In this document: in pieces, positions 24,179 through 33,383 of the stretch
How positions within the stretch are numbered: the first letter of the stretch is position 1
Layout: every line of letters begins with the position of its first letter
From: Phycicoccus sp. CSK15P-2
GTDB taxonomy: Bacteria > Actinomycetota > Actinomycetes > Actinomycetales > Dermatophilaceae
Assembly: GCF_016888005.1 (NCBI RefSeq)
Contig: NZ_JAFDVE010000003.1
Span: 1-64,000, forward strand
Length of the DNA: 64,000 nt
Direction of reading: 5' to 3'
Position numbers and translations under genes: made by a program
The notes under the pieces: generated by a model
Database searches by the model: none
Told to the model about the DNA's origin: nothing
Seen by the model: the letters and a program-made list of their open reading frames with translations, nothing else

Positions 24179-24883
24179 TCAGCGTGCGCGGTGGCGCAGC
24201 AGGTAGGTGGTCCCGGCGGCGACGGCCGCGCCGGTCCCGACCGCACCGGCGCGGAGCAGCTGCGTCCGGCGGTCCTGCCGGCTCGTCGCGGCGACGACGT
24301 CGCGCGCGACCGTCAGTGGGTGGGCGTCCTCCGGCACCTGCACCAGCCGGACCCGGACGTGCGCGCCCTCCTCCCGGAGCTCGGCCGCCAGGGCCTCGTG
24401 GAACCCGCGCACCGCCGCGAACGCTCCCGACGCGGCCACGCTGCCGGAGACGCCGTGCGACGGGATCCGCGGGGCGAGGTGCACGACGACCCCGCGGTCG
24501 TGGTCGCGCATCCGCTCGATGTTGGCCATCGTCGCGTGCACCTGGCCGAGGTAGCACGTGTCCGTGACCCGTCGGAGCTCGCCGGGCTCGAGGTCGTCCA
24601 GAGCCACGGGTGGCGGAGCCACGGCCCCGTTGACCCAGACCTCCACCTCACCGAGCTCGTCCTCGATGCGGTCGAGTGTGGTCTCGACGTCGTCGGGGTT
24701 CCCGGCGTCGAGGACGTGCCCGAAGGCGGAGCCGCCGAGGCCACGGATCTCGGCCGTGACCCGCTCGGCGGCCTCCGGTCTCGGCGACAGTGCCGCGACG
24801 CGGTCCCCGCGTCGGGCGAACTCGTGGGCCGCCGCTCGGGCGACCTCCGTGCAGACGCCGGTGACGGCGACGACGCGTGACAT
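24179..24883 (-). CDS. SDR-fold protein without catalytic residues, with C-terminal TM helix
   Basis: A 234-residue Rossmann-fold protein related to SDRs but stripped of their signatures: the cofactor loop is TGVCTEVA rather than TGxxxGIG, NAG is NGA, the Ser strand is VHLAPRI, and the position of YxxxK holds ASGAF. Residues about 208-228 (AGAVGTGAAVAAGTTYLL) form a probable membrane anchor. It keeps enough of the fold to be stable but is unlikely to be a dehydrogenase. Start at ATG 24883; the longer frame adds low-complexity sequence. It may be a scaffolding or regulatory protein; no neighbour reveals its role. Confidence 0.78.
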   Translation of the reverse strand: MSRVVAVTGVCTEVARAAAHEFARRGDRVAALSPRPEAAERVTAEIRGLGGSAFGHVLDAGNPDDVETTLDRIEDELGEVEVWVNGAVAPPPVALDDLEPGELRRVTDTCYLGQVHATMANIERMRDHDRGVVVHLAPRIPSHGVSGSVAASGAFAAVRGFHEALAAELREEGAHVRVRLVQVPEDAHPLTVARDVVAATSRQDRRTQLLRAGAVGTGAAVAAGTTYLLRHRAR

Positions 24884-25063
24884 CCCTGCTCCCTGCTGTA
24901 CCGGGCCGGGACCCTGCGTGCCCGGCCCGCTGCCATCGTAGGAACGGGCGGCACCGTGAGTCGAGGGTGCTGGCCATCCTTGCCATGACGGGCGACCTAG
25001 AGTAAGGACGCCCGGAGCGACCGGGACCGCCCGGCCGCCGGACGGCAGACGGAACGGAGCGAC

Positions 25064-25561
25064 ATGGACGTCGACCTCGGGATGCTCGTGGTCCGGCTGG
25101 CCCTCGGGCCCATGCTCGTCGTCCACGGCGCCAACAAGGTGTGGGGTGGCGGCGGGCTGGTCGGCACGGCCGGCTGGTTCGAGTCGCTGGGCCTGCGTCC
25201 GGGGTGGCTTCACGCACGGGTCGCCGCCGGCACCGAGCTGGTGGCCGGCACGCTCGTCACCCTCGGCCTGCTCACCGCTCCGGCCGCTGCGGCCTTCGTC
25301 GGCCTGATGACGGTGGCGGCGCTCACCGACCACGCGGGCAAGGGGTTCTTCGTCTTCAAGGGCGGATGGGAGTACGTCGTCGTCGTCGCGACCGTCGCCG
25401 TCGGCCTCGCGGTCGTCGGCCCGGGCGGATGGTCCCTCGACGCCGCGCTCGGTCTGCCGTTCTCCGGGGTGTGGTGGGGTGCGGTCGCCGCTGTCGGTGG
25501 GGTGCTGGCCGGGCTCGGCCTCCTCGCGGTCTTCCGCCGGCCGTCCCCCGGCACCGCCTGA
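25064..25561 (+). CDS. DoxX-family membrane protein
   Basis: A 165-residue four-helix membrane protein of the DoxX family. It shows RLALGPMLVVHGANKVWGGGG at the first helix, GWLHARVAAGTELVAGTLVTLGLL, the conserved DHAGKGFFVFKGGWEYVVVVA loop/helix and a final long hydrophobic segment. Family members work in thiosulfate:quinone or redox-stress complexes, but most actinobacterial copies are uncharacterised. Its TGA overlaps the ATG of gpgS by 1 nt, so it heads the gpgS-folP2 operon. Confidence 0.85.
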   Translation: MDVDLGMLVVRLALGPMLVVHGANKVWGGGGLVGTAGWFESLGLRPGWLHARVAAGTELVAGTLVTLGLLTAPAAAAFVGLMTVAALTDHAGKGFFVFKGGWEYVVVVATVAVGLAVVGPGGWSLDAALGLPFSGVWWGAVAAVGGVLAGLGLLAVFRRPSPGTA

Positions 25562-26487
25562 TGGGGGTCCGCACCGTCGCCGTCGACTGGACGGGTGAGG
25601 ACCTGCTGGCCGCCAAGGGCGGGACCCGGGTCAGCGTCGTCGTCCCTGCCCGGGACGAGGAGGCGACGGTCGCCGACGTCGTCTCGGGTGTCCGGAGGGC
25701 CTGGGTCGAGGACGTCCCGCTCGTCGACGAGCTCGTCGTCGTCGACTCCGACTCCACGGACCGTACGGCCGAGGTCGCGCGCAGCGCCGGGGCCACCGTG
25801 CACGCCGCGGCCGAGGTGCTGCCCGGCCTCGGCCCCGCCCGCGGGAAGGGCGAGGCGCTGTGGAAGTCGCTGCACGTGACCACCGGTGACGTCCTCGTCT
25901 TCCTCGACGCCGATCTCCTCGAGTGGGGCCCGCACTTCGTGAGCGGCCTCCTCGGGCCTCTGCTCCTCGACGCCGAGGTCGTGCTCGTCAAGGCGTTCTA
26001 CGACCGCCCGCTGCTCGACGAGGCGGGCCGCGAGGCCGAGGCCGGCGGGCGGGTCACCGAGCTCGTCGCCCGGCCGCTCGTCGCCATGCACCACCCGGAC
26101 CTCGCCGGTCTCGTCCAGCCGCTCGCAGGGGAGTGGGCCGTGCGCCGGTCGGCGTTCGAGCGGTTCTCCGTGCCGGTCGGCTACGGCGTCGAGGTCGCGG
26201 CCCTCGTCGACACCGCGGCGGCCCACGGACCGGAGGCCATCGCCCAGGTCGACCTCGGCCGGCGGGCTCACCGGCACCATCGGCACGACACCCTCGGGCC
26301 GATGGCGGTCCAGGTCATCGCCGCGGTCGAGGCCAGGCAGGGCCGGGCCGTCCCGGCGCGGGACCGGGTCGTGCTCACCCAGTACGACCGCACGCCGGCG
26401 GGTTTCGTCCCGTGCGACCGGGACGTCGACCTCACCGAGCGGCCGCCGGCGGTCTCGGTGCCCGGCTACGCGGGTGGTCGGCGATGA
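25561..26487 (+). CDS. gpgS: Glucosyl-3-phosphoglycerate synthase
   Basis: A 308-residue GT81 (GT-A) enzyme making glucosyl-3-phosphoglycerate from NDP-glucose and 3-phosphoglycerate, the first step of glucosylglycerate and methylglucose lipopolysaccharide synthesis. It shows VSVVVPARDEEATV, the DELVVVDSDSTDRTAEVA strand, GPARGKGEALWKSL, the metal-binding DAD in LVFLDADLLEWGPHF and the acceptor loop GEWAVRRSAFE, then DLGRRAHRHHRHDTLGPMA. In mycobacteria gpgS sits next to folP2, as it does here, which supports the call. It overlaps the DHPS gene by 4 nt. Confidence 0.9.
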   Translation: MGVRTVAVDWTGEDLLAAKGGTRVSVVVPARDEEATVADVVSGVRRAWVEDVPLVDELVVVDSDSTDRTAEVARSAGATVHAAAEVLPGLGPARGKGEALWKSLHVTTGDVLVFLDADLLEWGPHFVSGLLGPLLLDAEVVLVKAFYDRPLLDEAGREAEAGGRVTELVARPLVAMHHPDLAGLVQPLAGEWAVRRSAFERFSVPVGYGVEVAALVDTAAAHGPEAIAQVDLGRRAHRHHRHDTLGPMAVQVIAAVEARQGRAVPARDRVVLTQYDRTPAGFVPCDRDVDLTERPPAVSVPGYAGGRR

Positions 26488-27359
26488 CGTCCGGAGCGCC
26501 GCTGCGGCTCGGCCGTACCGAGTACCCGGCGACGGCCCGGCTCGTCATGGCCATCGTCAACCGCACCCCGGACTCGTTCTACGACAAGGGGCTCACCTGG
26601 GCCGCGGACGCCGCGCTCGACCGGGTGCGACAGGTGGTCGACGAAGGGGCGGACCTCGTCGACATCGGGGGGATCAAGGCCGCCCCCGGCGCCGAGGTCG
26701 ACGCTGCCGAGGAGCGGCGCCGGGTCGTCGGCTTCGTCGAGCGGGTCCGGGCGGAGTACCCCGACCTCGTCGTCAGCGTCGACACCTGGCGCGCCGAGGT
26801 CGCCCGCGCCGTGCTGGAGGTCGGCGCCGACGTCATCAACGACGCCTGGGGAGGCGCCGACCCGGACTTGCCGGCCGTGGCGGCCGAGTTCGGGGCGTCA
26901 CTGGTCTGCACCCACACCGGCGGGGTGACGCCACGGACCCGCCCGCACCGCATCGAGTACGACGACGTCGTCGCCGACGCCCGTGCCTCGTTGCTCGCCC
27001 AGGCCGAGCGCGCCGTCGCCGCGGGCGTCGAGCCGTCCCGGGTGGTCGTCGACCCCGCCCACGACTTCGGCAAGAACACCTGGCACAGCCTCGAGGTCAC
27101 CCGTCGCCTCGAGGAGCTCACGACGCTCGGATGGCCGGTCCTCGTCTCGCTGTCGAACAAGGACTTCGTCGGCGAGGCGCTCGACCGGCCTGTGGGAGAA
27201 CGGCTCACGGGCACCCTCGCTGCGACCGCCCTGTGCGCGTGGAAGGGAGCCCAGGTCTACCGGGTGCACGAGGTCCGCGAGACCCGGGAGGTCCTCGACC
27301 TCGTGTCCGTCGTCGCCGGGGACCTGCCGCCCGCCCGGACCGTCCGGGGGCTCGCGTGA
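26484..27359 (+). CDS. folP2: Dihydropteroate synthase-like protein (FolP2 type)
   Basis: A 291-residue TIM-barrel of the dihydropteroate synthase family. MAIVNRTPDSFYDKG, GADLVDIGGIKAAPG, VSVDTWRAEVARAVLEVGADVINDAWGG and the C-terminal KGAQVYRVHEV are present. It follows the mycobacterial FolP2 pattern (GGIKAAPG in place of GGESTRPG), and FolP2 proteins of this type are reported to lack true DHPS activity. Location next to gpgS is conserved across actinobacteria. GTG start of the next gene overlaps by 4 nt. Confidence 0.88.
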   Translation: MTSGAPLRLGRTEYPATARLVMAIVNRTPDSFYDKGLTWAADAALDRVRQVVDEGADLVDIGGIKAAPGAEVDAAEERRRVVGFVERVRAEYPDLVVSVDTWRAEVARAVLEVGADVINDAWGGADPDLPAVAAEFGASLVCTHTGGVTPRTRPHRIEYDDVVADARASLLAQAERAVAAGVEPSRVVVDPAHDFGKNTWHSLEVTRRLEELTTLGWPVLVSLSNKDFVGEALDRPVGERLTGTLAATALCAWKGAQVYRVHEVRETREVLDLVSVVAGDLPPARTVRGLA

Positions 27360-27973
27360 GCACGCGGGTCGCCGTCGTGCCGAGCGCCCCGCTGCTCCTG
27401 CCCGAGTACACCGGCCGGGAGGACGTCGGGGCCGGCCTGCGGGCGCGGGCCGCCGAGGCGGTGGGGTGGGCCGGCGACGGCGGCGACGTCGTCCTCGTCG
27501 TCGCCACGGACCGTGAGCAGCGCGGCACCCGTCCACCGCTGGGCCAGCGGGTGGGCACCCACTTCGCCGGGACGGCCGGGGTCGGCGTGGCCGCGGTTGT
27601 CGTCGTCGGATGGGACGCCTCCCCCGCGGAGTGCGCGGCCCTCGGCGAGCACCTGGCCGGCTCGGCGCCGGGGCAGCCGCTCGTCGTCGTCGCCGACGGC
27701 AGCGCCCGGCGCGGCGAGAAGGCGCCCGGGCACCTCGACGAGCGGGCCTTCGCCGTGGACGGGTCGGTGGTGGCCGCGCTGCGCTCGGGTGACCTCGACC
27801 CGGTCCGCCGGCTGGACCCCGCGCTGTGCGCCGACCTCCTCCTGCACGGCCGGGCGCCGCTCCAGGTCCTCGCCGCCCGCTCGCCCGGGCCCGTCGTACC
27901 CGTCGCGCTGGAGGCCGACGACCCCTGGGGGGTGCTGCACGTCGTCGCTCGGCTCCAGCTGCCCGAGGACTGA
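27356..27973 (+). CDS. LigB-like conserved hypothetical protein
   Basis: A 205-residue protein whose start VAVVPSAPLLLPEYTG and strand VVLVVATD resemble the class III extradiol-dioxygenase B-like (LigB/MEMO) fold common in actinobacteria. The His of the usual PHPP metal motif is replaced by Ser-Ala, so a metal dioxygenase activity is doubtful. The C-terminus ends LEADDPWGVLHVVARL. It overlaps folP2 by 4 nt and is the last gene of the doxX-gpgS-folP2 operon. Function unknown. Confidence 0.72.
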   Translation: MSTRVAVVPSAPLLLPEYTGREDVGAGLRARAAEAVGWAGDGGDVVLVVATDREQRGTRPPLGQRVGTHFAGTAGVGVAAVVVVGWDASPAECAALGEHLAGSAPGQPLVVVADGSARRGEKAPGHLDERAFAVDGSVVAALRSGDLDPVRRLDPALCADLLLHGRAPLQVLAARSPGPVVPVALEADDPWGVLHVVARLQLPED

Positions 27974-28081
27974 GGACGGCCCGGCCGCGCGCACCCGGCA
28001 CGGGACCGCTCGAGGTGGTTGCGTTCGGGTCCGGGACCCCGGACAGGGGGTGCGGGCGGGTCGGGTCGGGCCGGCCCTGCG

Positions 28082-31000
28082 TCAGCGGACGGTGACGGTG
28101 AGGCTCCCGAGGACGTCCGACCGAGAGTCGCCGACGAGGACCTGGACGCGGTACGTCCCCGACCGCGACCACGTGTGCGTGCCGGTGAGGGTGGCCGTGC
28201 CGTCCTCGGCGACCGACACGGTCGCGTCCTCGGTGTCGGAGCCGTCGCCCCACTCGACCCGGGCGGTGTAGCCGTCGCCCGGGACGCCGCCGGAGACCGC
28301 GCCGAGGGTGACCTCGGCGGCCTTCCCGCGGGCCGCCCTCGCGGCGGCGGCCGGGTCGAACGCCACCGGGGCGCCGTCGTCCGCGACCGCGAAGACGTGC
28401 ACGCGACCGGCGGTCTGCGGGTCGCCGGTCTGCTCCGGCATGGTGACCGATGCGACCTGCTTGCCCTCCGGGATGTCGAGCGGGGCAGTCGCGAACAGCT
28501 TGAGCCGGCAGCTGTCCGTGCCGGTCCCGTTGAGCCGGTAGCCCATCTCGACCGCGAGGACGTTGTCGAACGTCACGCCGCCGCACCAGTCGCCGTAGCG
28601 CACCGGGTACTCGACGCTCGAGCCGTCGGTGAAGGTGACCGTCGCCGTCGTGTCCTGGTCCTTCTGGGTGGCGGTGCCGATGAGGGACATCTGCGTCGCC
28701 CCCGGTGCGAGCGTCACGTCGAGCGTCTGGCCCGCGCCCGTGGCGCTGTCCGGCTCACCCGCGGGGACCGCCGGGAGCGACCAGCGCAGGCCGGTCCCGG
28801 GGACCTCGACGAGCTTGCCCGGGACGACGCCCTCGTCGGCCAGGGCCTGCCGGGCGACGCCGGAGCGTCCGCCGTCGCACGGGACCGTCGTCCCGACGTC
28901 CCCGATGCACCGGAGGTCGAAGCCCTCCGCGTAGGAGGGGACGACCGCCTGGTGCACCGTCGCGGAGGCGAGCCCCGACGCGCTCTCGCGGCCCTGCGTC
29001 ACGGTGACGGTGGGCCGGTAGGGCCCCGGGCCCTCCCACGTGTGCGTGCCGGACACGGACGACGTCCCGAGGTCGCCGGGCTCGACCGTGCCCTCGGAGG
29101 TCGTGCCGTCGCCCCACGCGATCGTCGCCGTGGCCTCGGAGTCGCCACGACCCCGTCCGCCCGCGAAGGTCGCGAGCACGCCCGACCACTCCTGGCCCTC
29201 GGAGACCTCGACCGGGTCGGTCGCGGTGACCGTGAGCGGGCCGACGGACGCCCTGGAGCCGTCCGTGAGCAGCTCGACCTCGGACAGGGTGACCGCGCCG
29301 GTCGCGGCCGTGACGACGAGCCGGTAGCTCGTGTACGTCCCGGGCCGGGCGACCCGGAACGGCCGGGTCTGGACCCGCCACGCGAAGGACTCGTGGCTCC
29401 GGCGGTCCAGGGTGCGCCAGGTCTTCCCGCCGTTCTTCGAGCCCTCGAGCCGCCAGGCCGTCGGGTCGCCGTCCTGCGGGCCGGAGGTCAGGGTGTACCA
29501 GGTGGCGCGCTGGCCGTTGCCGGACAGCTCGTAGGTCACCCGCGGCCGATCGGTCGAGAACGTCGCGGACGTCCTCGACGTGTTGTCGAACAGCGCGGTG
29601 GCCGCACTGCCGTCGGCGAGGTCGCTCGCCGACGCGCTGCCGCGGCCGGAGCCGGTCGCGTCGCGCAGCGGGTTGGGCGGCTCGCTCCCCGTCGTCAGCG
29701 ACGGGGGTGCGTCCTCGGCCCGCGTGCCGAACGAGGACGGCTTCGGGCCCATCGAGAAGTCGACGCGGGTCCGTCCCCGCAGCTCGGACTGGTCGATCGA
29801 GAGGCTCCGGTGCTTCGTGCCGTCGATGCGCAGACCCTGGACGTAGATGTTCTCCTCGGAGTTGCGGGGTGCGTTGACCACGAGGTCGCCCTGCGTGCGG
29901 TGCACGGTCGTGCGCTCGAACTTCGGCGAGCCCACGGCCCACTCGGACGAGCCGACCTGGAGCGGATAGATGCCGAGCGCGGACAGGACGTACCAGGCCG
30001 ACATCTCGCCGTTGTCCTCGTCACCGGGGTAGCCCTGGCCGATCTCGGCGCCGGTGTAGAGGCGGCGCATGATCTCGCGGACCTTCTCCGCGGTCTTCCA
30101 CGGCTGCCCGGTCCAGTCGTACATGTACGGGATGTGGTGCGAGACCTGGTTGCTCTGCCCGAGCATCCCCATCCGCACGTCGCGGGCCTCGCGCATCTCG
30201 TGGATGACGCCGCCGTAGCCGCCGGGCTTGGTCGCCGTCTCGGGGGTGGCGAAGAACTCGTCGAGCTTGTCGGCGAGACCGTCCCGGCCGCCGTAGAGGT
30301 TCGCGAGGCCGACGCCGTCGTGCGGTGCGTGGAAGGCGAAGTTCCAGCCGTTGGTCTCGGTGAAGTCGTGGCCCCAGGACTCGGGGTCGAACTCCTCCGC
30401 GGGGAAGCGGCCGTCCGCCTGTCGGCCGCGGAAGAAGTCGACCTCGGGGTCGAAGCTGTTGACGTAGTGCGTCGCGCGCTCGAGGAAGTACGCGGACTCC
30501 TCGCGCAGCCTGGCCCGACGGGCGCGGGGCGTCGCCGGGTCCTTCGCGAGCCTGTCCGCCATCGTGCCGATGCCGAAGTCGTTGATGAAGCCCTCGAGGC
30601 CCCACGACACCGACTCACCGGTCTTCGTGCTCGTGTAGCCGATGAACGTCGAGGTGTCGATGCCCTTGCGGCCCACGGCGCTCGAGGTCGGCAGCACGGT
30701 CGCGTTCTTCACGGCCGCGTCGTACGCGCCGAGCGGGTCGGGCAGCGGCACACCCTTGACGTAGGCGTCGGCGAAGGCGACGTCCGAGCTCGTCCCGGTC
30801 ATGAGGTCGGCGTAGCCCGGCGAGGACCAGCGGGCGACCCAGCCGCCGTCGCGGTACTGCTGGACGAAGCCGTCCGCGATCTCGGCGGCGACCTCCGGGT
30901 AGAGGAGGCTGTAGGCCGGCCAGACGGTGCGGTAGGTGTCCCAGAAGCCGTTGTTGACGTACACCTTGCCCTCGACGACCTTCGCGTTCGTCGTGGTCTC

Positions 31001-33136
31001 GGTGGCCTCGCCGGACGTCGGGGAGACCGGGCTCGCGTACTCGAAGACCGGGTCGGCGGCAGTGCCGGTGTTCTCGAACTGGCTGTTCGGGTAGAGGTTC
31101 AGCCGGTACAGGTTCGAGTACAGCGTCGTGCGGTCGCTGTCGTTCGCGCCCTCGACCTCGACGACACCGAGCCGCTCGTTCCACGCGGTGTTCGCCGCGT
31201 GGCGCACGGCGTCGAAGTCGCGGTCGGTGAGCTCGAGACCGAGGTTGCGCTCGGCCTGGTCGAGCGAGATGAACGACGTCGCGAGCCGCAGCACGACCTG
31301 CGTGTCCTCGCTCGTGTCGAACGTCGCGTACCGGGTGCCGGTGTGGCCGTCCGGGGCGACCCCGGAGACGGTCGGCGCGTGGTCGAAGGTGCCGTGCACG
31401 AACATCCGGCTGCGTCCGGCGGAGAGCCCGCTGCCGTTGTCGACCCAGCCGGTGACCGTGCCGTCGTCGTGGACCGTGAAGGCGCCGGAGTCGTCCACGG
31501 TGTCGAGGACGAGGTGCCCGGTGTCGGCGTCGTCCGGGAAGGTGAACCGGAAGACGCCGCCGTGGTCGGCCGGGGTGTGCTCGGCGACGATGCCGCCCGC
31601 GAGGACCGCGCGGTAGTAGTCGGGGCGGGCCACCTCGGTCGCGTGGTCGAACGCGAGGCCGCGGGCGTCGGCGTTGCCGGTGGGGGTCCCCGACGCGGTC
31701 GACGGCATGACCGAGAGCTGGTTGCGGTCACCCATCCACGGGCTCGGCTCGTGCGAGACCGCGAGCCCCTCCAGCACGGGGAGGTTCGCGTCGTTGTTCG
31801 CGGACTGCCACGAGTACTCCCACGACTGCGAGGTCGCGTTCGTCACGGGGGTGAGGAAGGTGAAGCCGTTGGGCAGCGCGCTGATCGGCAGGTTGTTGCC
31901 CCGGGAGAAGCTGCTCGAGGAGTTGGTGCCGCGCCGGACGTCGACGAAGCCCGTCAGGTCGGAGGCGTCGACCGCGGTGGGCGAGCCCTCGATGCCGAGG
32001 TCGTCGAGCCAGCCGCCGAACCGGGTGTCGGTCGAGGCCTCCGGGTTGTCGTAGCCGACGAGCACACGGTCGACCGTCCTCCCGGCGGCCACCGCACCGA
32101 GCTCGACGGTCACGGCGTTCCACTGGTTCGCGTAGAGGATCTTGCCGGCGCCCTGGCCGGACGGGCTCGCCGAGGTGCCGTGCACGTCCTCGGCACCGAG
32201 GTCGGAGAGATAGGTGCCGTCGGTGAAGCGCAGGTCGACAGCGCTGTACGTCGACGGGTAGGTGAGGTCGCCGCTCACCATGTCCGGGAAGATCCGGTAG
32301 GTGAGCCGGCTGTCCGGGCCGACCGGGACGTCCACGTCGAACAGCCGGTTCCAGGCGTAGCCGCGGCCCTCGGCGGTGTGCCCGCCGGAGAAGCGCATCG
32401 CCTTCAGGCCCGTCCAGCCGACGAGGGGCTTGATGTTGAAGCCGGAGATCGGGCCGGACCCGACCTTCGTGACCATCGGCGAGGCCGCGCCGTCGCCGGT
32501 CGAGCCGTCCGAGATGTCCCAGTCGGCGAGCTGGACGATGCCGCCCGAGTGGTTCGCCGTGACGTCGAGCCGATAGTGGAGGAACTCCTGCGACGGCTCG
32601 ACCTCGAACTCGAGGGTCGCGTAGCGGTCCGGGAAGTCCAGCCCGGTCCGGCGGTCGAGGTCGGTCCACTCCTCGCCGTCGGTGGAGCCCTGGAGGGTGA
32701 CGTCCTTCGGGTCGCGCTGCGGGGCGTCGTTGGCCGACGTCATCGACCAGCGGACGACGGCCGCGGGCCGGGCCAGCTCGTAGCGCACCCAGCCCGTGGG
32801 CTCGAACGCCAGCCACTTCGTGTCCGGGTTGGCGTCGGCGAGCGAGGCCGCGACCTCACCGGGGGCGTTCTCGGCGCTCGCGGTGACGTCGACGACCTGG
32901 CCGAGGAGGCTGCCGTCGCTCGCGGCCGTGCCACTGACGTTCTGCTGGCGGGGCCCGTCGTCGCCGACCTCGGCGGTCGACACCTCGGGCTGCGGCTGGC
33001 CGTCCTCGAACGACGTGAAGAAGTCGCCGGGTGCCGGATCGGCCGCTGCGACCACGCCCGCACCTCCCGTGAACGTCGTGGCCACGGCGACCGCCACGGC
33101 CGTCGTCGCCACCCGGATCCTCGTCAGTGCACCCAT
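28082..33136 (-). CDS. Secreted multidomain GH92 alpha-mannosidase
   Basis: A 1684-residue secreted glycosidase. Signal peptide about 1-32 (VATTAVAVAVATTFTGGAGV...AAA). An F5/8-type carbohydrate-binding domain lies near 70-175, a second beta-sandwich near 210-420, the GH92 N-terminal domain from about 450 (SPWMGDRNQLSVMP) and the catalytic (alpha/alpha)6 barrel about 650-1110 with NNGFWDTYRTVWPAY and PGDEDNGEMSAWYVLSALG (catalytic acidic loop). Then come a second F5/8 domain (about 1155-1290), a PKD domain (about 1300-1380), an NPCBM-like domain (about 1400-1560) and a final PKD domain. GH92 enzymes are Ca2+-dependent exo-alpha-mannosidases acting on yeast mannan or N-glycans. A LacI regulator is divergent. 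ATG 33136 chosen because the signal peptide follows directly. Confidence 0.93.
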   Translation of the reverse strand: MGALTRIRVATTAVAVAVATTFTGGAGVVAAADPAPGDFFTSFEDGQPQPEVSTAEVGDDGPRQQNVSGTAASDGSLLGQVVDVTASAENAPGEVAASLADANPDTKWLAFEPTGWVRYELARPAAVVRWSMTSANDAPQRDPKDVTLQGSTDGEEWTDLDRRTGLDFPDRYATLEFEVEPSQEFLHYRLDVTANHSGGIVQLADWDISDGSTGDGAASPMVTKVGSGPISGFNIKPLVGWTGLKAMRFSGGHTAEGRGYAWNRLFDVDVPVGPDSRLTYRIFPDMVSGDLTYPSTYSAVDLRFTDGTYLSDLGAEDVHGTSASPSGQGAGKILYANQWNAVTVELGAVAAGRTVDRVLVGYDNPEASTDTRFGGWLDDLGIEGSPTAVDASDLTGFVDVRRGTNSSSSFSRGNNLPISALPNGFTFLTPVTNATSQSWEYSWQSANNDANLPVLEGLAVSHEPSPWMGDRNQLSVMPSTASGTPTGNADARGLAFDHATEVARPDYYRAVLAGGIVAEHTPADHGGVFRFTFPDDADTGHLVLDTVDDSGAFTVHDDGTVTGWVDNGSGLSAGRSRMFVHGTFDHAPTVSGVAPDGHTGTRYATFDTSEDTQVVLRLATSFISLDQAERNLGLELTDRDFDAVRHAANTAWNERLGVVEVEGANDSDRTTLYSNLYRLNLYPNSQFENTGTAADPVFEYASPVSPTSGEATETTTNAKVVEGKVYVNNGFWDTYRTVWPAYSLLYPEVAAEIADGFVQQYRDGGWVARWSSPGYADLMTGTSSDVAFADAYVKGVPLPDPLGAYDAAVKNATVLPTSSAVGRKGIDTSTFIGYTSTKTGESVSWGLEGFINDFGIGTMADRLAKDPATPRARRARLREESAYFLERATHYVNSFDPEVDFFRGRQADGRFPAEEFDPESWGHDFTETNGWNFAFHAPHDGVGLANLYGGRDGLADKLDEFFATPETATKPGGYGGVIHEMREARDVRMGMLGQSNQVSHHIPYMYDWTGQPWKTAEKVREIMRRLYTGAEIGQGYPGDEDNGEMSAWYVLSALGIYPLQVGSSEWAVGSPKFERTTVHRTQGDLVVNAPRNSEENIYVQGLRIDGTKHRSLSIDQSELRGRTRVDFSMGPKPSSFGTRAEDAPPSLTTGSEPPNPLRDATGSGRGSASASDLADGSAATALFDNTSRTSATFSTDRPRVTYELSGNGQRATWYTLTSGPQDGDPTAWRLEGSKNGGKTWRTLDRRSHESFAWRVQTRPFRVARPGTYTSYRLVVTAATGAVTLSEVELLTDGSRASVGPLTVTATDPVEVSEGQEWSGVLATFAGGRGRGDSEATATIAWGDGTTSEGTVEPGDLGTSSVSGTHTWEGPGPYRPTVTVTQGRESASGLASATVHQAVVPSYAEGFDLRCIGDVGTTVPCDGGRSGVARQALADEGVVPGKLVEVPGTGLRWSLPAVPAGEPDSATGAGQTLDVTLAPGATQMSLIGTATQKDQDTTATVTFTDGSSVEYPVRYGDWCGGVTFDNVLAVEMGYRLNGTGTDSCRLKLFATAPLDIPEGKQVASVTMPEQTGDPQTAGRVHVFAVADDGAPVAFDPAAAARAARGKAAEVTLGAVSGGVPGDGYTARVEWGDGSDTEDATVSVAEDGTATLTGTHTWSRSGTYRVQVLVGDSRSDVLGSLTVTVR

Positions 33137-33280
33137 GGGTCCTCCGTGCTCGTCGTCGAGCGTGCCGCCGGCCTGTCCTGCGCGGCGACACGCGGCCGGA
33201 CGGCCGCCGATGGGGGCGTCGCTGCACACCGGTGCGGCGAGCCTGGGGGTGCCCTCCGAGACCTGTCAAACGCGCGCCCA

Positions 33281-33303
33281 GGACTGTCCGGTGAGGACAG
33301 TCC
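33281..33303. promoter_or_regulatory. Perfect operator-like inverted repeat (GH92/LacI)
   Basis: GGACTGTCC (33281-33289) and GGACAGTCC (33295-33303) are exact reverse complements with a GGTGA spacer. The repeat lies in the 247-bp gap between the mannosidase gene and its divergent LacI regulator, about 80 bp before the regulator's ATG. LacI sites usually have a compact CG-centred palindrome, so the 5-bp spacer is unusual; it may bind another protein or LacI in a spaced arrangement. Confidence 0.6.
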
Positions 33304-33383
33304 GCCGGACATCAGATCCTCCGCGAGGGCGTCCGGACCCCGTTCCGTTGCCGGTCGCGTCGGTCTTCTGCTGTCATGGCGCG

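Noticed and set aside
28029-28044. GTCCGGG-AC-CCCGGAC hairpin as terminator for GH92 and the LigB-like gene
   Set aside because: The stem leaves a 2-nt loop and no T-tract, and short palindromes of this kind are frequent by chance at this GC content.
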